DNA from: Buxus sempervirens
Lineage: Eukaryota; Streptophyta; Magnoliopsida; Buxales; Buxaceae
Length of the DNA: 64,000 nt
Reading direction: 5' to 3'
NCBI GenBank assembly: GCA_947561395.2
Contig: OX387183.1
Location: forward strand, 44,324,890 to 44,388,889
Position 1 is the first letter of the stretch; every line of letters starts with the position of its first letter. Shown here in pieces: positions 42,193 through 54,160 of this stretch. The position numbers and the translations under genes were made by a program. Under the pieces are notes generated by a model. That model worked only from the letters and a program-made list of their open reading frames with translations. It had not been told where the DNA came from and made no database searches.

Positions 42193-42975
42193 AGAGGAAC
42201 ACCGGTCCACTACCCCAACTGAGATGAACTGCTCACAACCCACCAAGTCTTACTGGTCAGTTTCCCATATCAATACCTCATGCACACTTGCATGGAAAAT
42301 ACTCAAGGGTAGCCCACGGCCTTACCCGAGTCAATCTTGGACCAAGTCCTCTGCTCAATGCATCTCAATGTCATCAGGGCCACTGCTCTCTCATTCATAA
42401 TGTCAACACTAATGGGCCACTGCCCTTTTTTTCCATCTCATAATACAGTAATGGGCCAAAGCCCTTGAGGTGGTGCAAATGTAATACGGGCCAATGCCCT
42501 CATTATCATGCAACTCATGTCAAATGTAATACGGGCCACTGCCCTTCACTCTATGTGTAAAATACCAGGCCGAAGCCCATCTAGTCATGGGTGGTGTACT
42601 CACATTGATGGTCAATGGTAAAGGTTAGGTTTCAAGAATTTTCTACCTTTCTTGACTCATTTTGGGCAACTTATGCCCCAACTCTTTTGTTACTTGAACA
42701 ACTTGGTTTTGGTCCTTGATTTCTACTTCTAAGGGTTATTTGGAAGGTGTTTGAAGTGGTAGAATCAAGTTATCCTATTTCTATAGTAATCAGGGACATA
42801 AACTCTTTCTAAGACCTTCTTGGGAAAAACGTACCCAAAATCCTTGTTATTTAGAATTTTGAGATAGTTCCAGTTGGAACACCTCCTAGACACCTAACTC
42901 TCACTTATACATAGGTTGGATTTGAATCAAAACAAAGGGTAGTTCAATCTGGACTAAAAATGCAAATTTTGGAAA

Positions 42976-43165
42976 ATCTGATAAGGGCGCTCGATAGGTC
43001 GCTCGAGCCTGCTTCTAGCGGCCAAGAATTAGGTCTCGGGTTCCTCTGTTAAGGCAAGTCGCTAGAACAGTCGCTCAAGCGGCCATGACTTAAGGCTCTT
43101 CCTAAAACTACTGCTTGATGCCGCGCTCAGGCGGCTGCTCAGGCGGCTGGGGTTTCTCAGCAACT
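42976..43165. repeat. GC-rich short-repeat cassette in element C's LTR
   Basis: Repeats of GTCGCTCGAG, GGCGCTCGA, CAGGCGGCTG and related palindromic words in otherwise AT-rich DNA. It lies about 230 bp downstream of the donor at 43399, inside the inferred leader intron. Equivalent cassettes with other words occur in LTRs G and H. Confidence 0.55.
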
Positions 43166-43938
43166 CACGAAATCTGAACTTTTGGGGATTTTGGTTTTTC
43201 TCAAATCTCACTCAGTCCTGATGTTTTTTGGGCTCTAAATTACTCTTAACATGTGTAAATATCTACTACCAACAAAACCCCTCAACGAAATCCCTCCCAT
43301 TGGCCCTAAAACTCGTTTTCACATCTCAACCCTAACATTCATCTAAACATACGATTTTGGCCGAAATTGGAAAATAAGGGGAGGGGTGGTGTTGCTTACC
43401 TCTTGCAATCACTTGAGCAAGTTGTATAGCCTCCAAATCAACCCACGAACAGCTTCTTGATTGCTTGGGTGCTCATTCCACCAATCTCCACCAAGCAAAC
43501 CCCCAAACGAAAATGCCCTCTTTAGTTCCTTCTTTTCCTTTTTCTTGCCAACAACTCTTCCAAAGGATTGGAAATGGATAGGGGACGAAAATGGGAGAAG
43601 ATGATAAAGAAATGGGAGAGGAGATGAGAGTGTGGGAGAAGAGGAGAGGAAGAAAGGGTTAGGGAAAAGGGTTGGTCGTATGGGCTTCCCTTTGGCTTTT
43701 CTCCACTTAAGTGGCTTCCCACAAGCCACCACATTTTACAAGTTTGCCACTCTCTTCCTACATTGCATACAGCACCAACACTTAGCAAATTTGTCTCACT
43801 ATGGAAATCTTATTTAACCACATGGAAGATGCTCACCTTCACAGGTTGCTGACAACCCGGGGCTTAGCCACTTTGACTGGCTTTAGGCTTGAGCTTCTCC
43901 AGCTTCACCTACACATCAAGCTTACTAATTAGGGTGTA

Positions 43939-44250
43939 CTAAGGATATTGGAACGGGGTTTCACATTCTACCCTCCTAAAAGAAAATTTTCGTCCTCGAA
44001 ATTTGCCTGGTGATTCACCGAAGAGTATAGGATACTTTCTAATTTCGGCTTCGTTCTCCCATGTAGCTTCCTCTACATTGTGGTGTTGCCACAAGGCTTT
44101 CATCAACGGAACAGTCTTGGTGCGGAGAACTTGCTCTCTTCTATCAAGGATTTGGATAGGATGCTCTTCAAACGTCACATCCTCATGAACTTCCAATGGC
44201 TCAAGATCAATGATATGGTTAGGAACCCGTACATAGCGACGAAGCATGGA
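43939..44250 (-). pseudogene. Integrase C-terminus with chromodomain (element C)
   Basis: VSMLRRYVRVPNHIIDLE followed by RREQVLRTKTVPLMKALWQ and ATWENEAEIRKYP, the chromodomain typical of chromoviruses, then the FRGRKFSFRR tail that runs into the PPT and U3, as in this family. A one-base loss near 44235 puts it out of frame with the upstream integrase. The chromodomain is thought to steer integration to marked chromatin. Confidence 0.85.
43966..43984 (-). promoter_or_regulatory. Polypurine tract of element C
   Basis: The minus strand reads TTTTAGGAGGGTAGAA immediately before LTR start TGTGAAACCCC at 43965. It overlaps the end of pol, as is usual in chromoviruses. It identifies the true U3 start of this family. 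Confidence 0.75.
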
Positions 44251-44279
44251 TACGTGAATACGTCGTGTACACGGTTTAG

Positions 44280-45791
44280 CTAAGGTGGTAACTCCAATCT
44301 ATAAGCAACAAGCCCAACTATCCCACTAATACGGAACGGACCAATGAATCTAGGGGATAGCTTGCCTTGTTTACTGAACCTCAATATGCAACGGTAGGGA
44401 AATACCTTCAGAAACACCATATCTCCTACATCAAATTTCAACTCTCGCCTTCTTACATCGACATAGCTCTTTTGTCTACTTTGGGCTGTTTTCAACCGTT
44501 TTCTGATCAAGTTCACCTTTTCTACATTGTCTTGTATGATCTACGGACCCAAGTATTGCCTTTCACCTACTTCTTCCCAACATAACAGGGATCTACAAGT
44601 CCTCCCGTATAAAGCCTCAAATGGAGCCATCTGGATGCTCGCTTGGTAACTGTTGTTGTAGGCAAACTCAACCAAGTCCAAATGTTTACTCCAATGACTT
44701 CCAAAGTACAATACACAACACCTCAACATATCTTCTAAGGTCTGTATTGTACGTTCTGATTGTCCATCTGTCTGTGGGTGGAAGCTGGTACTAAACTTCA
44801 ACTGCGTTCCCAAAGCCTCATGAAGACTATCCCAAAACTTAGAAGTGAACCATGGATCGCGGTCAGGTACAATATATACAGGTATACCATGTAACCTGAC
44901 AATCTCACGTACATATAGCTCAGCAAGTGATCGCAAGGGCTAATCCTTCCAAACAAGTAGGAAATGTGAAAACTTAGTCAATCTATCCACAATAACCCAA
45001 ATGGAATCCTGCTGCCACACTGTTTTCGACAAACCTGAAACAAAGTCCATCGTTATATGCTCCCACTTCCATTCAGGAATAGGAAGCGGTTACAATAATC
45101 CAGGTGGCCTCTTGTGCTCAGCCTTCACTTGCTGACACACCAAGCACTTTGATACGTATTCAGCAATCTCTCTTTTCATTCCAGACCACCAATAAATCTC
45201 TCTAAGATTTCTGTACATTTTGGTGCTTCCAGGGTGTACTACATATCGTGATCTGTGCCCTTCCTCCAGGATTACCCTCTTGATATCATCATCATTGGGT
45301 ACACAGATTCTGCCTCTGAATCTCAAGATATCACTACGGACACTGAATTCTTTGGCCTTCTCTGAACCTCTACTCATCAATTCTCTCGTTTTCTGCAATT
45401 CAGGATCTGACAACTGCCTCTCTCTGATTCTGCATACTAGATCCGGCTCTATCTGCATATGAGCCATACTCACCCCCTGACTAACGAGTCGAAACTCTCC
45501 AGGAAAATCTCTAACTATAGCTACAAGACTGCATTGGCTAGCCATAAATGACGCTAAGGTGGCAATGAATTCATCTGAAACTCCACTGCGACTCAGTGCA
45601 TCCACTACTACATTAGCTTTTCCCAGGTGGTACTGAATATCAAATCTATAATCCTTCAAATGGTCTAACCATCTTCTCTGCCTCATATTCAGATCTCTTT
45701 GGGAGAAGATGTATCTTAAGCTCTTGTGATCTGAGTATATCACAAATTGTGCACCAAAGAGGTAGTGTCGCCAAATCTTCAAGGCAAACAC
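44280..45791 (-). pseudogene. RNase H C-terminal part and integrase core (element C)
   Basis: [23 protein letters not shown] and the GKANVVVDALSR end of RNase H, a zinc finger in the H-H-C-C form (RNLREIYWWSGM, CLVCQQVKAEHKRP), and a D-D-E core with MDFVSGL, VPDRDPWFTSKFW and DGQSERTIQTLED. Stops at about 45090, 44937 and 44541 are TAG/TGA-type point changes; the frame otherwise continues. A 7-bp tandem duplication (AAACACT twice, 45784-45799) shifts the frame from the RT-RNase H part upstream. Confidence 0.88.
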
Positions 45792-47340
45792 TAAACACTA
45801 TGGCTACAAGCTCAAGATCATGCGTAGGATAATTACGCTCATGTGGCCTCAAAAGCCTAGAGGCATATGCCACTACTCTGCCACTCTGCATCAATACACA
45901 ACCCAATCCGATGCCAGACGCATCACAATACACTGTAAATCCCTCATTCACAGACGGTATCACCAAAACTGGGGCTGATGTCAATCTGCTTTTCAGCTCT
46001 TGGAAACTATCCTCACACTTCTGATCCCACTGAAAAATCACAGACTTCTTAGTCAAGTTGGACAATGAGGCGGCAATCTTAGAAAACCCCTCAATGAATC
46101 TACGGTAATACCCCACCATTCTTAAGAAACTATGGATCTCTAAAACACTGGTAGGTCTAGGCCAGTCTGACACTGCCTTCACCTTGGATGGATCCACTAT
46201 TATGCTATCTCCAGATATAATGTGCCCAGGAAAGGAAATCTACTTCAACCAGAATTGGCACTTGTTAAACTTGGCATACAACTAATGGCTGTGCAAAGTG
46301 TGCAAAACCACCTTAAGGTGACCTTCATGCTCTTCCCTTGTCCTGGAATAGACCAAAATATCATCTATAAAGACTATCACAAAGTGGTCTAACTGCTCAT
46401 GGAAGATTCAGTTCATTAAATCCATAAAGACTGCTGGGGCATTCGTCAACCCAAACGGCATCACCAAGAACTCAAAATGGCCGTATCTCGTATGAAACGC
46501 CATTTTCTCTACATCATCTGGAGCTACTCTCAACTAGTGATAACCTAATCTCAGGTCTATCTTGGAAAACGAAGAGGTTCCCTTCAACCGATCGAAAAGT
46601 TCGTCTATCCTTGGCAACGGATACTTGTTCTTGACAATGACTTGATTCAACTGTCTATAGTCCATACACAACCTCATGCTGTCATCCTTCTTCCTCACAA
46701 ATAACACCAGTGCACCCTAAGGCGATGTATTGTGCCTAATAAATCCCTTGGCTAACAGATCATCAATCTTAGCCTTCAATTCATCATACTCTGGTTTAGA
46801 CATCATGTACGGTTGCTTAGAAACCGGATGTGTACCAGGAATAAGCTGGATCTTGAATTCCAACTCTCTTTGGGGTGGTAATCCAGGTAAATCGTCTAGA
46901 AATACATCCGCAAACTCACGGACTACTGGTACTTCCTCAATACTCAGTTCCTTGCCCTTGGCTAGTTCCACTTCAATCGAAGCAACTAAGCTAATACGGG
47001 TGTTCAACCCTTGGCTCATGAAACAGTGGATTGGACTATCTGGTTTACTAACAGTGATTGACTTGTTATGATAGTCAATAATCACATGGTGTCTTGACAA
47101 TCAGTCCATGCCTAGGATCACGTCATATCCACTAAAGTTCAGACTAATCAGATCTCCAGGCAACTCCATCTTGCCTAGTCTAATCATACAATATCTATAA
47201 ACGATCTCCACAGTACTCGTCTCACCCAATGGTGTATAAATAGACAATGCAGTCTCTAACAAGAAAGGACTAACCCAATATGACATGCACAATCAGGCAT
47301 AATAAACGAATGGGTAGCTCCTGAATCAAATAAACTCATA
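45792..47340 (-). pseudogene. Protease and reverse transcriptase (element C)
   Basis: The protease active site FDSGATHSFI lies near 47325 and YDVILGMD at 47101; then RT reads [35 protein letters not shown] and the catalytic FIDDILVYS near 46360. RNase H starts at [18 protein letters not shown]. In-frame stops include TAG at 46717 (SP-stop-GA, Trp expected), TAG near 46536 (YH-stop-LRV, Gln expected) and a TGA where Arg is expected. All fit single C-to-T or G-to-A changes. Confidence 0.88.
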
Positions 47341-47599
47341 GAAACTCTACCAGAAATAAAGATGGTACCTCCTACGACTGCCCGTGCATCTGGTCAAGAC
47401 TACATGAGTGGGGCATCCGCAAAGGCTCCAAACTGTAGAGGCTGCGGCTGTAGTGGTGCAAGCTGAGACCTTTGCTCTACCGGCTGTGGTCTGCCTCTAC
47501 CCGTAGGCCTGCCCTGCTGCCTCGGGCCTCCACGACCTCCTCGGTATGGATGTGGCCTTTGATGCCTAGGTGGGGCTGCAGTCGACGGTACCTCAGTCG

Positions 47600-48749
47600 A
47601 CTGATAAGGTCTACTCTAGAGCAACTAGTATGTGGAAGGATGCGGACACTCACGAATCTGATGACCATGCTGCCCACAACGGTAGCATGCTCCTACCGGC
47701 GCGAAACATGGTCCGGGCATGTGGAATCTGCCGCATCTCTAGTAATTGGCACTAGCCATCCTCTGACTAGACTCTCCGCCAGCCTGGACCCCTCCACTGG
47801 GTCTCCTCTGATCACCAGGCACATATCTCTACCTACCATCCCTGCCGGGATATCTCCTCTGACTCGGTGCTGGCCTAGGTGGCACCCTCTATGCTCTCAC
47901 CTCCTTAGTCCCTCTAGACTGTGTCCTCTCAATCACAGTAGCTCTCCTCACTGACTCGGAGAAGCTACAGCTCAAAAATACCTCTACTCGGTCCCTGATA
48001 TTTCGCCTAAAACCTCTCTCAAAATGACAGGTCTTTTTACCCTCTGTATCTACAAGATGTGGGGCGAACCTGGATAGCTCAGCGAATCTTGCCACATACT
48101 GAGCCATAGTCTGGCTCCCCTGGGATATATGGAGGAACTTCACCTCCTTCTGAATCCGAACCTCCTCAGGAAAATATCGATCATAGAACCGATCCTTAAA
48201 CTCTTGCCACGTGAGTGGGGCTCCATCTATACCCATCTCTGCTATCACTGACTTCCACCAAAAGTCAACCTCACCCTCTAACACATAGGTGGCCAAGCCT
48301 ACCTTGTCCTCATCTCGACACCCTGTGGCTGCGAAGATCTTCTCAATCCTCACCAACCACCTCTCCACCTCCATGGGATTAGGATGCCCATGAAAGGGAG
48401 GAGGAGACATCCTCCTAAACTGTCTCATAGCATCTGCTATCTGGTCGCCTCTCTCACGACCGGGTGGATTTTTCCCATTATTATGGTTCACAGTAGCCTG
48501 CTGCTGGATTAGGGTGGATACCTCACCTAAAACTCTCCAAATCTGGTCTATCTGTCCCCTCGCAACTGGGACATCAGGTGGGACAACATCTGCAGCAGCC
48601 GGGACTGCAGTAGGATCCTCTATTGGATCTACTACTGGGTCATCCACTGGGTCAGTCATTGGATCCTCCACCGGAATATCCACGGGATAATATTCTGGTA
48701 TATAGGCAGCAGCCGCTCTACGGCCTCTGCCTCTGGGTCTAGGTACCAT
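47600..48749 (-). pseudogene. Gag with CCHC zinc knuckle (element C)
   Basis: MVPRPRGRGRRAAAAYIPEY is followed by an acidic VDxPVxDP repeat, then the gag domain (MEVERWLVRIEKIF, LTWQEFKDRFYDRYFPEEV, MAQYVARFAELSRFAP). A TAG/TGA ends the first open frame at 47889. The CYRCGQHGHQIRECPHP knuckle follows in frame-shifted sequence at about 47640-47700. Gag packages element RNA. The N-terminal frame of 286 codons is open. Confidence 0.85.
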
Positions 48750-49274
48750 GATACTGAAATTTATAGGTGTAACTACTTTAGAATAACATAATCAATCAAT
48801 TTAGACTAACACAACCAATTACAACAATCAACTTAAGACCAAAATTTACATGCATTCCCTTGGTTGCAGGAGGGAGAAGAAATTTAAAGGAACACTTCAT
48901 CACTACCACCCCCTTCAGTATATCTGCAGCTATACGAAGGTCGGGGTGGTCACGAAAATCCCTTCACTAATCTCTTCATAAATATATATATACGTATATA
49001 CAAGTTCATTTCATGCAAGTTTAGCTAACAAGCTATCCCATCTGTATAAGGTTAGTCACGTCGGCATATACTCAGCATTAGCCGATGCTTTGTAATACCT
49101 CAACACAACCAGATATATCTGGTTCATCACACACAATCACATAGGGTACTAGTCATAATTACTCAATCAAAAATATAGAATGAATCCCTAGAGACAACCT
49201 AAGGGTTCTAGCTAGCGTGCACTTGCTCCCCAAACCAACTTAAGGCTTCTATTCCAGGTTGTGGACCTTATTTA

Positions 49275-49287
49275 CGCTTTGATACCA
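49275..49287 (-). promoter_or_regulatory. Primer binding site of element C (initiator-Met tRNA)
   Basis: The minus strand reads TGGTATCAAAGCG, one base from the usual TGGTATCAGAGC core, five bases past the LTR end at 49293. Confidence 0.8.
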
Positions 49288-49292
49288 AAAAT

Positions 49293-50625
49293 TGTCACGA
49301 CCCAGAACCAGGTCTGCCCCTCCAAGGCACAACCCATCCCAGACTGTGGCAAGTGGGCCATTATACTTAATAAAACACGAAGGAATTTAAAACTTTTTCT
49401 ATACAAATGCAAGTGCAAACAGTTTATACATGTGCATATCAAAAGTGTGTTCATGTATATATATTTGAAATGAAATAAGACATGGGAGTTGGTCACAAAA
49501 TATTGGGTGACTAATCACTCCTCTCAAATGTATAGGTTTTACAATCCAAAACTATCCATGTATTACAAAATAAAAGCCTAAGGCCTATAGTAGTCTTCCT
49601 CTCTATACCCGATGGCCTTTTCCTTGCCTCTATCCCCAGCCCGGTCCTTCACACCGGACAACGATGGATCTGAAAAATAAGATAAGAAGCAATTGTGGGA
49701 CGAATATCTCAGTAAGCAACACATGCATGAATCGGTGAAAACACAGTTTATGCAAATATCTCTCAATAAAACTATAACATGCGGGTAGTTCTAATACTAC
49801 AAACCCACGGCATCTTAGTATCATACAATAGTGCATGCATGTGCTTTAGTGTACAGATAATCCATTTAATAGCAATCATATATTCAATATTATCACTTGT
49901 TATTTAGGATTTTTATATATACTACACATGGCCTCATCTAGCTTCACCGATTCCACGTGGTGGCTAGGCATCTACGCTGATTCCCCTTGATGTAGGCATC
50001 CACGCTGATTCCCCTTGATGTAGGCATCCATACGCCGATTCCCCTTGACGTACAGGCATCCACTGCCAATTCCTCGTAGCAAGTGGGTATCAGCCACCGA
50101 TGATGCTGATGCCAGGATGATATCACAATGGAGCAGTACAGTAACAATAACAATTAGCCATGGTATATATATACAAACAATCCCATTTAAGTCTATAGAT
50201 CCATACCTTAAGGGTTCATTATGCTGATGTGTTTATTTATCAAGTTCACAACAATTATAGCAACAAAAAACAGAATAATAACACATCAATTATATCCAAG
50301 CTTGAGTGGAGGATGCTAGTTCTCTATCTCCAAGTTGGGAGGAACACCAGTCCACTACCCCAACTGAGATGAACCACTCACAACCCACCAAGTCTTGCTA
50401 GTCAGTTTCCCATATCAATACCTCATGCACACTTGCATGAAAAATACTCAAGGGTAGCCCACAACCTTACCCTAGTCAATCTTGGGCCAAGCCCTCTGCT
50501 CAATGCATATCAATGTCATCGGGGCCACTGCCCTCTCATTCATAGTGTCAACATCAATGGCCCACTTGCCACAGTCTGGGACAGGTTGTGCCTTGGAGGG
50601 GCAGACCTGGTTTCGGGTCGTTTCA
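49293..50625 (-). mobile_element. 5' LTR of element C, lacking U3 and ending in an inverted U5 copy
   Basis: The left end TGTCACGACCCAGAACC is the normal LTR 3' end. The right end (minus) reads TGAAACGACCCGAAACC and continues for ~70 bp as an inverted copy of that same terminus, up to GGGCCATT. Only then does it join normal LTR sequence, at the point matching 42425 in the 3' LTR. The promoter, donor and the U3 part of about 1.5 kb are missing. The TSD ATTCA is directly outside. With no promoter the element could not be transcribed from this LTR. Confidence 0.88.
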
Positions 50626-52383
50626 ATTCAAACTCAAATTGAATGAAACCAAAGCCATTTGAAAGGTTATATGAAATAGAAGATTCATTAAAAATTTCAT
50701 TCAAATCCAATTTAAGACCAAAGAGATATACTTGCTCAAAACTATTGTTGTAATACAGAAAAAATGATGAGTAGCCAATTTTGAAAGCCGATTCGTGGAG
50801 ATTGGCTCCATATAAATCCTTAAAAATTGATGTGAATGAAGTATGAGGTGCTATCTTTCGAATGAAATAGTCCTCACTCAAAATTTCATCCATTTGTGGC
50901 TTTTGTGCTATCTCAAACATGCTTAAAGGATCACAAATTGACTCTGCAATCTGCTACTGAGCAATACAGAGTCAATCAAGCTCAAATTAACTTGAAACTT
51001 ATAAAAACAATTGGATTTGAAAATAGACTCATAAAGGAAAACTCAGAAATGGAAATCACTCAAATCGGAGTGGAAATGAGCCTTTGGTGCTCAATCAAAG
51101 TGACAAGTATAACAAACTGTTCTGATTTGAGTCGTCAACTTCAATCAAAGGGTTTGAAAAATCGACTCCATATAAAATTTTCAAATTTTACAGAATTAAA
51201 CTAGACTTCCCCACCTTTCGCATGCCTCTGGAAGCATTCAAAAATTCATTCATATGATAAAGTTATAAATGATTCAAGATAGGATACAGGTTCTATCTAG
51301 ATTTGCAAAAATTGAGTAAAACACAAAACAAAACTCCAGATCTGAGCATTTGAATCTTGAAATCAAATCCAAATAGACTCAAATGAGTTGAGATATGTGT
51401 AAAAACATCTAGGACAAAGAATAAATCCAAATCTCTCATTATTTGGAGAGTTTAGATCTTATATGTCTAAAATCCATAAGGAATTGCCTAGATCTAAGGA
51501 GATCTGGCCATGAAGCCTTCTCCAAGTGATCAAGGCTAACAAAAAAATCATGAAGGTCTTGAAATCTTATTTAAGGCCAAATTCTCAAATCTACCATATT
51601 GAGCATGGTAGATCTAAGAAATCATGCCTAGGATTGAAAACAACACAAGTGAGTATGTGCCTTGCAAACTTGTGTGAAAACTCAATTCTATGGAGGAATT
51701 TCAAATCTAAAGCTATAAAATAGCTTAGATCCACGAAATTCCTCTTAATTTGAGGATAAAAAACCACACAAAATATACAACATGGCATATCACATCAAAA
51801 TTAAGCAATTGAGGTTCTATGCCTAAGGATCTATCCCTTAGCTTGTTTACCCTAGCTCTCTCTTCACGTTTTACGGCTAGAAAGGTAGCTTAAGGTACTT
51901 TAAGCAAGGTTTGGGTTGCAAATACACCCAAGGGCCTTATACTACATAAAGGTAGAAGATGAGAGAGTGTTTGTGTAAAACCCCAATCCGGATTATATCT
52001 TAATTATTAAGCTTAATTGTCTAAAGTGAGATTATGTAAGACCCCAGTTTTGTGTAGAAAAAAAAATAATAATAAATAATAAAATAATAAAATGAAATAA
52101 TAATAATAGAATAAAAATAAACAAATGATAACAGTAGATAAAATAAAAGTATATGCACATATGGATGTATGTACAGGTTAAATCAACTTTATTATTGCTA
52201 GAAATTTGTGGTCATTAGGGTTAAAGAAAATGAGGTGGAAATATTTATACGCAGGTCATATTCGGATCGGAAATAAATAAAAAAAATGGGTCAATGGTTA
52301 AAATCCGGGAAAACCCTACACTAAGGAGGGGTAGAAAGGGGATTCCCAGGGTAAATGGTGAATTAGGTTAAACCCTCGCGGTG

Positions 52384-52657
52384 TATAAATAGGTGACTGA
52401 TATAAATTTTCGGGGTTTTGGGGGAATGTTGTTGCTCTGAAATTAGGGCGGCTACTGTGGCGATTAGGGTTTCGCTGGGAAGAGATGAGAACCGCAAGAG
52501 TTGCTAGGAGTTTATTGGAGTCGGATTTCTGCGGGTTATCTCTCTCGCGAGCAGAGGAATTGTTCGGCTACCATTTCATCTTCGCGCGCACCCGGAAATC
52601 GCGATCGGCCGAATGGGGAAGAAGCTGTTTTTCTGGGATTAAGCGCATACGGTGAGT
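52384..52657 (+). promoter_or_regulatory. LTR H promoter, first exon and splice donor
   Basis: TATAAATAG at 52384-52392, then about 240 bp of presumed leader exon and the consensus donor ACG/GTGAGTAGC at 52652. The matching acceptor is inferred at 54219-54221, giving a 1570-bp intron inside the LTR. Confidence 0.55.
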
Positions 52658-52956
52658 AGCACTGATTTACAACTGGGATTTGTGTTTTCTGTTTCTCTCG
52701 AGATTATTCTGATGCATGATTTACATATCAACTGATAGTACGAGTTTTTCTGGTCTCTGGTTTTCGGGAAGTTACATGAACAGAGTCTTCGGATTGAGTT
52801 TTATAATTGAAAATGAAAGTGTTTGGATTAATTCCAAATATAGTTGGGAAGTCTTCTGGGAGTATTAGGAGTGTATTGGAGTAGTTACAGACCTTCACAA
52901 ACCGGCCAGTCATGTAGATCTCAAAATAACAGAGAAATGAAAACCACAGGGGGTAT

Positions 52957-53225
52957 CCGCTCACCTCGAGCTCACCGACGTTCACCTCGGAGGTAGGCGC
53001 CCCGTTAATAACGACCTACCGCCGATCCCGCGCCCACCTCGAGCTCATCTCGCGCGAAGTAGAAAACGAGGGGCCCATCTCGCACGAATCTCGCGCCCAC
53101 CTCACGCCCATCTCGCGCTCATCTCGCGCCCACCTAGCGTCGGGTGAGCGGCAGGTCAATTTTGCCCTTTTTCTTCACCGCCGACCGGCGCTCACCTCGC
53201 GCCCACCTCAATAGGTGAGCGGCAG
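52957..53225. repeat. GC-rich cassette of CTCGCGCCCACCTC words in LTR H
   Basis: Short repeats of CATCTCGCGCCCACCTC and CTCGAGCTCACC. The block starts with CCGCTCACC (52957) and has GGTGAGCGG at 53143 and 53214, so the whole block can close as a long stem. It resembles the cassette at 272-352 in the Ogre-type LTR. Confidence 0.7.
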
Positions 53226-53828
53226 ACCTATTTTGCTTACCGAAATGGAATTTCTGATTTGACCAAGAGTATTTGCATTACTTAGGGGTTAAACCACTTC
53301 ACTATTCACTTGGTTAGGAACCTGGGAAACCATTTTGCCTATGAAATTAATAGAAGAAAATTTTGTGAACATCTTATGAGTTTTAAGTTGAGTTTAGGTT
53401 ACTTATGAGTATTGTGCCGGACACCAAACTAGTAAGAGTTACCAGTTACTTTTCCTTGTTCTATACACTGTTTTGATTGAGAAGTTCTTGTATTTCTGGT
53501 TTCACTTGTTGGAAACTTTATACGTATTGAAAGGTTTTCTTTGGTATGAATGGATTGAGTTTTACTTTCATATGACTTGTGTTATGGAAATGAGAAAATA
53601 CTGAATGTACTTGAGGTACTGCTTGGTCCAGAGGGACAGGTGATGAATTGTGATGAGTTCTTACATGATGTGGAATGAATGGTTTTGTTTTGATATTGAA
53701 ATCGAGATTATACGATGTTTACTGTTTTGGTCTAGCTTGTCCTGGATCCAGATGTTTAAGCTTAGTAATGTGATGTTATTGTTGGTTGTTGGAATTGCAT
53801 GGCCTTGTGTGTTGCCACGACCAGTGTA

Positions 53829-53958
53829 GAGCAGCCAGAAACCCTGAGTAGGCCTGGTTGTCAATGCAGAAACCCGGGGAGTAGGCCTGCATTGGATGAC
53901 GAAACCCTGAGTAGGCCGTCATTTCAGAGTATCCGAAACCCTGAGTAGGCCGGAACTG
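53829..53958 (+). repeat. Array of four hairpins with a constant loop and variable stems (LTR H)
   Basis: The loop AAACCCTGAGTAGGC (one unit has GG inserted) is flanked by CAGCCAG/CTGGTTG, CAATGCAG/CTGCATTG, ATGACG/CGTCAT and TCCG/CGGA. The stems differ between units but each is self-complementary (one G-U type pair in unit 1). It lies about 220 bp before the acceptor module. Confidence 0.85.
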
Positions 53959-54160
53959 TGTACATGGAGGTGTGGAGTGTCTACTTGGCATGTTTAATTT
54001 ATCAACTAAACGATAGTCATGACATTGACCAGTCGATGTGTTATTGTATTTAACTGAGATGTGATTTGTTTGATTTGAACTTGGGAAATTGATGTTGGTT
54101 GTTTAAGCGTATTGTAGTGTTGTCGATGCATAGTTTTAAAATGTGATTCAACTATTTCTG

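Larger units (their letters stand above)
37898..43965 (-). mobile_element. 3' LTR of element C, enlarged by a duplication and a nested solo LTR
   Basis: It begins at 43965 with TGTGAAACCCCGTTCC directly after the PPT and ends GGGTCGTGACA at 37898. The part 37898-38862 is duplicated in tandem as 38863-39830 (about 965 bp; the copy lacks the first few bases). 39874-42192 is solo LTR G. A splice donor (GTAAGC, 43399), a GC-rich cassette (43165-42976) and two copies of the acceptor module (near 38277 and 39231) are present. Confidence 0.85.
37898..50625 (-). mobile_element. Ty3-gypsy chromovirus (Tekay/Del-like), element C, TSD ATTCA
   Basis: Perfect TSD ATTCA at 37893-37897 and 50626-50630. Order (minus): aberrant 5' LTR (50625-49293), PBS (49287-49275), gag, protease, RT, RNase H, integrase with chromodomain, PPT, 3' LTR (43965-37898). 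The 3' LTR was enlarged by a tandem duplication and by solo LTR G. Coding capacity is broken by several TAG/TGA codons and three frameshifts. The intact LTR core is about 2.8 kb, but the 5' LTR is only 1333 bp and lacks U3. Confidence 0.92.
34236..51973 (-). mobile_element. B-type LTR (B2), split by two insertions
   Basis: Three pieces rejoin: 34236-34472, 37633-37897 and 50631-51973. Together they align inverted to LTR B at about 26590-28509, with matching landmarks GGTGTTAGGCACC, AAATCAAAGCAAAAGTTG, TTGAAAATAGACTCATAA and GCCGTAAAACGTGAAG. The first break holds a solo Ogre-type LTR, the second element C. The U3 end is missing, replaced at 51973 by LTR F. It inserted into copia fragment D (break at 34235). 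A PBS-like TGGTGGCGACTCC lies inside at 34299-34311. Confidence 0.8.

Noticed and set aside
43409-43788. Minus-strand ORFs with Ser/Pro/Phe-rich translation
   Set aside because: Pyrimidine-rich LTR sequence of element C near the promoter; no domain and no conservation evidence.
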